This document shows, piece by piece, positions 7,898 to 13,285 of a stretch of 18,459 nt of DNA; the first letter of the stretch is position 1, and each line of letters starts with the position of its first letter. Under the pieces are notes generated by a model. The model saw only the letters and a list, made by a program, of their open reading frames with translations. It had not been told where the DNA came from and ran no database searches. This DNA is from Pseudobutyrivibrio sp. (GTDB lineage: Bacteria; Bacillota_A; Clostridia; Lachnospirales; Lachnospiraceae), in assembly GCA_024691465.1 (NCBI GenBank), contig JAILNO010000146.1, forward strand, positions 1 to 18,459, written 5' to 3'. The position numbers and the translations under genes are program-made.

Positions 7898-8131
7898 CTA
7901 ATCTCCTTTGAATGCCGAAAAAATATCAATACCCGCAGACATCTTCTTAAGTTCTGAAAGATGCTCTTTCATATATTTCTCTAACTGTTCCACCTCTATT
8001 TCTGCAAACCCGTCATTAGACATGAGCTTACATTCTGGAATACGGCCCTCCGCAGTCCTGACTCCATCTGAAAAAGTGACGAAGGCATACTTGTCTCCTC
8101 TTTCATTCTGACATATTGCGGAAACCGACAT
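7898..8131 (-). CDS. Small unknown protein between hypB and ade
   Basis: I do not recognise this 77-residue protein. It begins MSVSAICQNERGDKYAFVTFSDG, which looks like a beta hairpin, has a second Cys in RIPECKLMSN, and ends in an amphipathic helix (EVEQLEKYMKEHLSELKKM) and IDIFSAFKGD. Two cysteines only, no membrane segment or signal peptide, so a small cytoplasmic protein. ATG 8131 has AGGAG 8 nt upstream; an earlier ATG at 8155 with AGAGG 7 nt upstream would give 85 residues, and both sites are credible. It is locked between hypB (17 to 41 bp gap) and ade (1 bp gap, coupled), so it is very probably translated and may help either protein. It is not HypA or HypC: no CxxC zinc site and no MCLA start. 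Confidence 0.8.
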   Translation of the reverse strand: MSVSAICQNERGDKYAFVTFSDGVRTAEGRIPECKLMSNDGFAEIEVEQLEKYMKEHLSELKKMSAGIDIFSAFKGD

Positions 8132-8172
8132 CTGTAATTCTCCTGCGTCACCCATAGTAATACCTCTAATAG

Positions 8173-8841
8173 TTATTTAACTGCAGCTATCTCATCCTCA
8201 AGCCAAGCAATGACTTCATCTAGTCCCTCACCAGTCTTACCGCTGACGAAGAATATCTTAGCGTTAGGATTAAGCTTAAGTATTCTCTCTGTAACCTTGT
8301 CTTTACTGAAATCAAAGTACTCTAATGTATCTATCTTATTAATAAGAACCACATCGCTAATCTCAAACATGAGAGGATACTTAAGTGGCTTATCATCACC
8401 CTCTGGAACTGACAGAAGCATAAGATTCTTATTAGCTCCCACATCGAATTCCGCTGGGCATACCAGATTGCCAATATTCTCTAATATAAGTAGGTCCAGA
8501 TCCTTAGTATCGTACTCCACAAGTGCACGACTGGTCATGTCAGCATCGATGTGGCACAGTCCCATATTGTGAATCTGAATAGACTCTACTCCAGTGGCAT
8601 CAGCTACACGCTGTGCATCTATGCTGGTCTCGATATCCACATCCATCTCACCAATCTTATATTTGTCCTTCATTCTATTGATAATAGCTGATAGTGTAGT
8701 GGTCTTGCCTGAACCAGGGCCTGACATAACATTGAGGAAAAAGGTACCCTGTTCCTTCATCTGATTGCGAATGGCCTCAGCTGCTGCCTCATTCTCAGCA
8801 AATACACTCTCGCCTATTTCAATTACTTTAACTTCACCCAT
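8173..8841 (-). CDS. hypB: HypB-type nickel metallochaperone GTPase
   Basis: A 222-residue SIMIBI-class GTPase that in known systems delivers nickel to [NiFe]-hydrogenase (and sometimes urease). Motifs: P-loop GPGSGKTT (41-48), DVDIETSIDAQRV, GLCHIDADM (95-102), LENIGNLVCPAEFDVG (120-134), PEGDDKPLKYPLMF and the NKID base-specificity motif (168-171). The HypB G-domain metal site Cys-His plus Cys is preserved as C96, H97 and C128. The N-terminal CxxCGC motif and His-rich tract of some HypB proteins are absent. Where classical HypB has His in the DAHM sequence, this one has Asp (DADM). ATG 8841 follows AGGAG by 9 nt. No hypA, hypC-F or hydrogenase gene is nearby; the partners in the operon are a small unknown protein, adenine deaminase and iron transport, so its client here is open. 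Confidence 0.94.
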   Translation of the reverse strand: MGEVKVIEIGESVFAENEAAAEAIRNQMKEQGTFFLNVMSGPGSGKTTTLSAIINRMKDKYKIGEMDVDIETSIDAQRVADATGVESIQIHNMGLCHIDADMTSRALVEYDTKDLDLLILENIGNLVCPAEFDVGANKNLMLLSVPEGDDKPLKYPLMFEISDVVLINKIDTLEYFDFSKDKVTERILKLNPNAKIFFVSGKTGEGLDEVIAWLEDEIAAVK

Positions 8842-8882
8842 TATTAATTACTCCTAAATATTTCTTATTAATTATGTTTCCT

Positions 8883-8888
8883 ATTATA
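8883..8888 (-). promoter_or_regulatory. Candidate -10 element for hypB
   Basis: A perfect TATAAT lies on the minus strand 42 nt before the hypB ATG, downstream of the terminator at 8972-8998. No convincing -35 is seen; a G-rich run (GGGGGAGGG, 8902-8894) occupies the spacer. It would give a short 35-nt leader. Confidence 0.45.
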
Positions 8889-8971
8889 TCGCACCCTCCC
8901 CCTAAAAAACCACCCTATTTCATATGGATTTACTTAAACGATTAAACAGTGTAGATAAGGGGAAAATTGCA

Positions 8972-8998
8972 TTAAAAAAGCTGGCCTAAAAGCCAGCT
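8972..8998 (-). terminator. Intrinsic terminator upstream of hypB
   Basis: On the minus strand AGCTGGC-TTTTAG-GCCAGCT is a perfect 7-bp stem with a 6-nt loop (8998-8979), followed by TTTTTAAT. It ends either the candidate RNA at 9077-8972 or read-through from the LysR gene, about 130 nt before hypB. Confidence 0.85.
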
Positions 8999-9077
8999 GA
9001 AAGTTCGGGGAGTGCGACCAAAGTTGCCCTTGGTCGCTGAGTTATGAAAAATTTGGTATTAGCTTTTCGCTAGTACG
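8972..9077 (-). ncRNA. Candidate small structured RNA or hypB leader with attenuator
   Basis: A stretch of about 106 nt with no ATG on the coding strand, bounded by a promoter (9084-9112) and an intrinsic terminator (8972-8998). Three helices are visible on the minus strand: a small TAGC-GAAAA-GCTA hairpin (9072-9060), a perfect 8-bp stem GCGACCAA...TTGGTCGC with an 8-nt loop (9037-9014), and the terminator stem. Between the last two lies an unpaired CUCCCC tract. I cannot match it to a known riboswitch or small RNA family by eye. It could act alone as a trans-acting RNA or, if the terminator is read through, as a regulated leader of hypB. Existence as a transcript is inferred from the promoter and terminator. 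Confidence 0.55.
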
Positions 9078-9083
9078 TGTAAA

Positions 9084-9112
9084 AATATAACACGCTTTTT
9101 TATTTAATGCAA
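9084..9112 (-). promoter_or_regulatory. Candidate promoter of the structured RNA
   Basis: Minus strand: TTGCAT (9112-9107), a 17-bp spacer, and an extended -10 TG-T-TATATT (9092-9084). Predicted start near 9077. The surrounding DNA is very A+T-rich. Confidence 0.55.
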
Positions 9113-9246
9113 TAGATTTTTTCAAAAAATTTTCACAAAATTGTATTTTTAATGTATTTTCCGTTTCTGAAAAACCTCAGTAATTTAAGGAGTTTGACAT
9201 ATCGAACTTAAATTCGTTTTCAAAAATAAAGTAGTAAAATAGTAAA
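9113..9246. other. A+T-rich gap between the LysR gene and the structured RNA
   Basis: Part of the roughly 400-bp gap between lysR and hypB. It is strongly A+T-rich with short, weak inverted repeats (for example CGAA...TTCG near 9203-9216 and CTGA...TCAG near 9167-9180) lacking U tracts. No coding signal, no ribosome site and no clear terminator for the LysR gene was seen here. Confidence 0.5.
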
Positions 9247-10146
9247 TTAAGGTAGTATTTTTGTAATATATGAGATAAAATCCTGAGCTTCTAGGCTAAT
9301 CTTGCAATTAGTATTAGTAATATATCCGAACTGAATTGGACCGCTCTCATTCTTAAGACGCACTCCAGGTCTCACACCTAAATCGAAACTATTGAAACTA
9401 TCTGCACTGATATTTGCAAGAGAATTGTTCTTAAGAAGGGCATGCATTACGTAATCACTATTGGTAATAACAGCTATTTCCTTCTGTATATCCACGGCTT
9501 CTCCCTCTTCTGTGTACCATGTAGCATATCGTAAGTACTCATCATGCTCGGACTGGATATATTTCAAATTGTGAATAATGTCATCTACGAAATCGTTTTT
9601 GCTCTGAACATCATCTGGCTGGAAATAAATCATACCATCCACTGTCTTAAGTTCGGTGAAATTCAACTGATATTTCTTAAGCTCATACTCGAACTGTAAT
9701 CTGGTGTCAGGGAATACATATATGAAGCCTACCTCATCCTCCATGAGCTTAAGCCTATTGATAATCCTCTGGGTAGAGTCGGCATGTATGTAATAGCAGG
9801 CATCATCATCCTTGTGTAATTCATAGAAGTCAGAGAAACAATTGGCAAGCCACGAGCTGTGATTCATGCTAATCTTAATCTGCTTCTTGTTAGGACCTAT
9901 ACTCTCTCCCTCAAGCGCCTCGAAGTCAGCCACTATCTGACTGGCTCTGCTTTGGAACTTGAGTCCCTCGTAAGTGAGAGATATACCCTTGCTTGCTCTG
10001 TCAAATAATGAGTATCCTAATTCCTTCTCAAGGGATAGGATTACCTTACTTACACTAGACTGTGTGGTATAGAGTACCTTAGCCGCCTCACTAAATGAAC
10101 CCATATCTGCAGCTACTATGAAATACTTTAGTTGTTTGATTTCCAT
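9247..10146 (-). CDS. LysR-type transcriptional regulator
   Basis: A 299-residue LysR-family regulator. The winged helix-turn-helix is clear at residues 1-60: MEIKQLKYFIVAADMGSFSE, then AAKVLYTTQSSVSKVILSLEKELGYSLFDR. The rest should be the two-lobed effector domain, but it is divergent, with many Asp, Lys and Asn residues, and gives no clue to the ligand. ATG 10146 is supported by GGGGGAG 4-5 nt upstream; the longer frame to 10224 overlaps the preceding methyltransferase and would include the ribosome site. It starts 16 bp after the methyltransferase gene, so it is probably co-transcribed with it and may control the importer, the methyltransferases or the downstream RNA and hypB. Its G-rich ribosome site can pair with the CUCCCC tract of the RNA encoded just downstream. 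Confidence 0.92.
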   Translation of the reverse strand: MEIKQLKYFIVAADMGSFSEAAKVLYTTQSSVSKVILSLEKELGYSLFDRASKGISLTYEGLKFQSRASQIVADFEALEGESIGPNKKQIKISMNHSSWLANCFSDFYELHKDDDACYYIHADSTQRIINRLKLMEDEVGFIYVFPDTRLQFEYELKKYQLNFTELKTVDGMIYFQPDDVQSKNDFVDDIIHNLKYIQSEHDEYLRYATWYTEEGEAVDIQKEIAVITNSDYVMHALLKNNSLANISADSFNSFDLGVRPGVRLKNESGPIQFGYITNTNCKISLEAQDFISYITKILP

Positions 10147-10162
10147 TATGCTCCCCCATGTA

Positions 10163-10927
10163 TTATTCCTTAATCGCCTTAATACAAAACATCTGATCAG
10201 GTATGTAGAACTCGTCCCTCTCAATGAATATCCTGCTGCCGAAATCAGTGTCAGCTTCTATATCCTTGTATCCTACCTCAGATAATATCTTGCAATCCCA
10301 AGCTGGTCTATCCAGCATACTGATTGTGAGCATGTGATATATATCGTGGCACTCATCCTTAAGGGAATCTGCTATATCCTTATGCGCAAGGTTCTCTGGA
10401 CTCTTGAGATTGTGTGCCCCCTTAGCATACTCAGCATCGAAGTTGATAAGGATGCCACCCTTCTTAAGGACTCTATTCCACTCGCTGTATGCCTCCACTG
10501 GATGTGGCAATGTCCAGGTGAGATTCCTGGTGATAACCACATCGAAGGTATCATCCTCATAATTGAGATGCTCTGCATCTCCCACTATAGCCTGAACCTT
10601 AGCAGTATCTAAGCCATATCTTGCAATCATGAGATTAGCCTTAGCTATCATCTCCTCGGTAAGATCTATACCTGTGATCTCATGGCCAAGCTTACCAAGG
10701 ATTACCTCGAAGAACCCAGCACCGCAGCCCACATCAAGTATCTTAAGTAAGCCCCTATCTGGAAGGAGCTTAATAATCTCCTGACGCCACCTGTCAGCCT
10801 TGTTACTCTCTATCTCATCTAATCTTAAGTCGTAGAAGCCATCTGCTCGCTTAGTCCAATAGCTCTCTACCTTATCCTTTATATCATCAGCCTCGTCCTC
10901 GAAGGCTATATAATGTAACTCACCCAT
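10163..10927 (-). CDS. Class I SAM-dependent methyltransferase (second of a pair)
   Basis: A 254-residue Rossmann-fold methyltransferase of the Methyltransf_11/25 type. Motif I is ILDVGCGAGFFEVIL (63-77), the acidic SAM-ribose contact is GID (86-88), motif II region is VGDAEHLNY, and motif IV is FDVVITRNLTWTLPHP (128-143). It is clearly related to the gene before it: both have the unusual [ST]RNLTW-x-LP-x-P sequence after motif IV, the same N-terminal xYWxxRAxGxxD and a C-terminal GSR element. Start ATG 10927 lies 2 bp after the preceding stop, with AAAGG 6 nt upstream, so the two are translated together. Substrate unknown. Position behind a Nik/Dpp-type importer suggests a small metal-binding or imported molecule, or a metalloid, rather than rRNA. 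Confidence 0.92.
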   Translation of the reverse strand: MGELHYIAFEDEADDIKDKVESYWTKRADGFYDLRLDEIESNKADRWRQEIIKLLPDRGLLKILDVGCGAGFFEVILGKLGHEITGIDLTEEMIAKANLMIARYGLDTAKVQAIVGDAEHLNYEDDTFDVVITRNLTWTLPHPVEAYSEWNRVLKKGGILINFDAEYAKGAHNLKSPENLAHKDIADSLKDECHDIYHMLTISMLDRPAWDCKILSEVGYKDIEADTDFGSRIFIERDEFYIPDQMFCIKAIKE

Positions 10928-10929
10928 GT

Positions 10930-11703
10930 CTATCCTTTCACAACCCTCACCATGAAAAGTGGTGTGGAACTGTAATTAATCATCTCTTTCTCGGAATATA
11001 ATCTGCTTCCTATGTCGCATATGGAGGTAACCTCACCAGCTGATATGCTATTTAAGAATACCTCGTCCCACTTAGGGCGTATCTCCCTTGTCATAGGAAG
11101 GTTAAGTGCAATCTCCTCCATCCTGTCGAAGTCAGCACCTATATTATAATCCTCTAGATTAGCATCCTTGACATGGGCTCTATCCATATCATAAGCTGCC
11201 CTCTTGCTCTCATCCACCAGATATCCGTACCAGTTGGCATCGAATACCATCATAAGCCCCTGAGGCTTAAGCACCTTAAGCCAGCTCACATAAGCTCTCT
11301 TAGGGTCTGGCAGATTCCAGGTGAGATTCCTGGAGATAACCACATCAAAGCTGGCTTCCTCAAAAGGTAAATCCATAGCGTCACCTTTTACAAATGTAAT
11401 CTGTGATGCAATAGGTCCTGCATTGCTCCTGGCCTCTGCAATCATAGTCTCGGCGAAATCAAATGCTGTAACCTGATAGCCAGCCTTAGCCATTATAATA
11501 GAAAGAAATCCAGGCCCTGCGCCCACATCAAGTATCTTGATGGTGTCACGCTGCCTATTATTAAAGTGCGTATCTATCTCATCTATCAGGAAGCTGCTCC
11601 AGGTATCCTTCTGAATACCCGTAAGCTCCTCCTTATTAACATCAGAATAACCTGGTGCTCTGTTAATCCAATAATCCTGATTCTGCTTAAATAAATCCTG
11701 CAT
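10930..11703 (-). CDS. Class I SAM-dependent methyltransferase (first of a pair)
   Basis: A 257-residue Rossmann-fold methyltransferase, paralogue of the following gene. Motif I is ILDVGAGPGFLSII (57-70), then TAFDFAETMI, VKGDAMDLPF, and FDVVISRNLTWNLPDP (119-134) where the NLTW-x-LP-x-P residues probably shape the substrate pocket. The N-terminus QDYWINRAPGYSDVNKEEL resembles methyltransferases acting on small molecules. Start ATG 11703 has GGTGAGG just upstream; that ribosome site lies only about 11 nt beyond the U tract of a strong hairpin terminator, so expression depends on read-through or on an undetected promoter. Not enough is visible to name the substrate. It is not a UbiE/MenG assignment: no quinone genes are near and sequence identity cannot be measured here. 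Confidence 0.92.
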   Translation of the reverse strand: MQDLFKQNQDYWINRAPGYSDVNKEELTGIQKDTWSSFLIDEIDTHFNNRQRDTIKILDVGAGPGFLSIIMAKAGYQVTAFDFAETMIAEARSNAGPIASQITFVKGDAMDLPFEEASFDVVISRNLTWNLPDPKRAYVSWLKVLKPQGLMMVFDANWYGYLVDESKRAAYDMDRAHVKDANLEDYNIGADFDRMEEIALNLPMTREIRPKWDEVFLNSISAGEVTSICDIGSRLYSEKEMINYSSTPLFMVRVVKG

Positions 11704-11713
11704 AACCTCACCA

Positions 11714-11748
11714 TAAAAAAAGTAACTATTCGAAATCCGAATAGTTAC
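11714..11748 (-). terminator. Strong intrinsic terminator between the importer genes and the methyltransferases
   Basis: Minus strand GTAACTATTCG-GATTT-CGAATAGTTAC, a perfect 11-bp stem with a 5-nt loop (11748-11722), followed by seven U residues (11721-11715). It lies between the nikE-like stop and the methyltransferase start, so it either ends the importer transcript or lowers expression of the downstream genes. Confidence 0.9.
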
Positions 11749-11763
11749 ATTCTACTTTATTTA

Positions 11764-12489
11764 TTAAAAATACTCTATAAGATTAGATGATGTTGCTTCA
11801 AAAGTACCTTTTAGCACTCCACTTTGAAGAACAATACCCCTGTCACAGAAGATCTCAACCAATGGTAGATTGTGACTGATGAATATAATAGTAATATCCT
11901 TCTTCGCCCTGAGATCACTAAGCAGCTCTATAATCTGCTTCTGCACAGTCACATCCAATGAACTGGTAGCCTCATCGCAGACTATTATATCAGGGTCACT
12001 GATAAGAGCTCTGGCAATAGCAGCTCTCTGACACTGACCTCCGCTGACCTGATGTGGGTAGAGCTCTGCCATATCCTCAGTCAAGCCACATAGAATCAGT
12101 TGTTCCTTGACCCTAGCCCTAATCTCATCCTTGCAAAGTCCCTTGTTAAGCAAGCTCTCTCCTATGCCATACCCCAATGTATGTCTAGGATTGAAAGACT
12201 CCAGTGGATTCTGGAATACCATCTGCAAGCGTCCTATCAATTCCTTCGGAAGCCTGCCAGACCTGGCCTCTAGTAACTTTTCCTCAATAAGAATCTGACC
12301 ACTGGTAGGAGGAATCAGGCCTGTGAGTAGTCTGGCAATAGTACTCTTGCCACTGCCAGATTCTCCCACTATTCCGAATATATCGCCCCTTTGAACCGTG
12401 AAGGATATATCCTTAAGAGCTTCCGTCTCCTGCTTGTCATTGCGGTCAAAGATCTTACTTACATTATTGAATTCTACGCAAGTAGCCAT
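11764..12489 (-). CDS. ABC transporter ATP-binding protein, NikE/DppF type
   Basis: A 241-residue cytoplasmic ATPase subunit of a peptide/nickel-type importer. Motifs: Walker A GESGSGKST (42-50), Q-loop VFQNP, signature VSGGQCQR (148-155), Walker B IIVCDEAT (168-175), D-loop SLD and switch His in ISHN (206). It is short and ends soon after the switch region, lacking the roughly 80-residue C-terminal extension of OppF/DppF; this favours NikE-like size. Start ATG 12489 has GGAGG 6 nt upstream and overlaps the preceding ATPase gene by 16 bp, indicating coupled translation of the two ATPases, which form a heterodimer. It is the last gene before a strong terminator. Confidence 0.94.
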   Translation of the reverse strand: MATCVEFNNVSKIFDRNDKQETEALKDISFTVQRGDIFGIVGESGSGKSTIARLLTGLIPPTSGQILIEEKLLEARSGRLPKELIGRLQMVFQNPLESFNPRHTLGYGIGESLLNKGLCKDEIRARVKEQLILCGLTEDMAELYPHQVSGGQCQRAAIARALISDPDIIVCDEATSSLDVTVQKQIIELLSDLRAKKDITIIFISHNLPLVEIFCDRGIVLQSGVLKGTFEATSSNLIEYF

Positions 12490-13271
12490 CCTTCTCCTCC
12501 TGCCTTAGGTACTGAAGCTAGTAATTGTTTAGTGTAATCTGCCTTAGGTGAATTGAGAACCTCATCTACAGTTCCCTGTTCCACAATCCTGCCATCCTTA
12601 AGAACCATCACCGAATCAGCCACCTCAGATATAACTGATATATCGTGGCTCACAATAATTATGCTGGTTCCGAATCTATCTCTGAGCCCCTTGAGCTCAT
12701 CTATGACCTGTCTGGTGGACTTGATATCCAGTGCACTGGTAGGCTCATCAGCCAGTAGAAGTGGTGGGTTGTGAAGCATGCCAAGTAGTATACCCACTCG
12801 CTGATTCATACCACCCGAGAGCTCGAAAGGATAGCTCTTCCAGATCTTATCTGGATCGCTGAAATTGAGTCGTTCAAATACCTGAAGGGCCTCTTCCTTG
12901 GCCTGCTTCTTATCTATCTTGCAGTGGGCTCTAAGGGCTTCTATCACCTGACTTCCCACTGTCCTGATAGGACATAGCGATGCTGCTGCATCCTGGAAGA
13001 TCATACCTATCTCACGACCTCGCAGGTGACGCATCTCCTGCTTAGACATAACTATCAAATCCTTGCCATTAAAAGTGATGCTGCCCTCTATTCCAGTGAG
13101 ATCATCACCCAATATGCCTATTATGGACTTGATTATGGTACTCTTGCCGCTACCTGACTCACCTACTATTCCAAGGATCTCACCAGGGGCTAAGCTGAAG
13201 CTAACGTCCTTAACCACTTCACTTCGTAAATACGATATGCTTACTGAATTGTAATCTAATATCTTATCCAT
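12474..13271 (-). CDS. ABC transporter ATP-binding protein, NikD/DppD type
   Basis: A 265-residue ATPase subunit partnering the following one. Motifs: Walker A GESGSGKST (37-45), Q-loop IFQDAAASLCP (91-101), signature LSGGMNQR (151-158), Walker B LLLADEPTSALD (171-182) and switch His VSHD (209). The SLNP sequence usual after the Q-loop in Opp/Dpp/Nik ATPases reads SLCP here. The C-terminal part (EVLNSPKADYTKQLLASVPK) is the short extension typical of NikD-size proteins. ATG 13271 follows AGGA by 7 nt and lies 14 bp after the substrate-binding lipoprotein gene. Confidence 0.94.
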   Translation of the reverse strand: MDKILDYNSVSISYLRSEVVKDVSFSLAPGEILGIVGESGSGKSTIIKSIIGILGDDLTGIEGSITFNGKDLIVMSKQEMRHLRGREIGMIFQDAAASLCPIRTVGSQVIEALRAHCKIDKKQAKEEALQVFERLNFSDPDKIWKSYPFELSGGMNQRVGILLGMLHNPPLLLADEPTSALDIKSTRQVIDELKGLRDRFGTSIIIVSHDISVISEVADSVMVLKDGRIVEQGTVDEVLNSPKADYTKQLLASVPKAGGEGWLLA

Positions 13272-13285
13272 TAAGTCGTCCTAAA

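Noticed and set aside
9014..9037. Hairpin considered as part of a purine, ZTP, T-box or NiCo riboswitch because of neighbouring purine and nickel genes
   Set aside because: None of the conserved core sequences of those classes could be found around it; kept only as an unclassified structured RNA.
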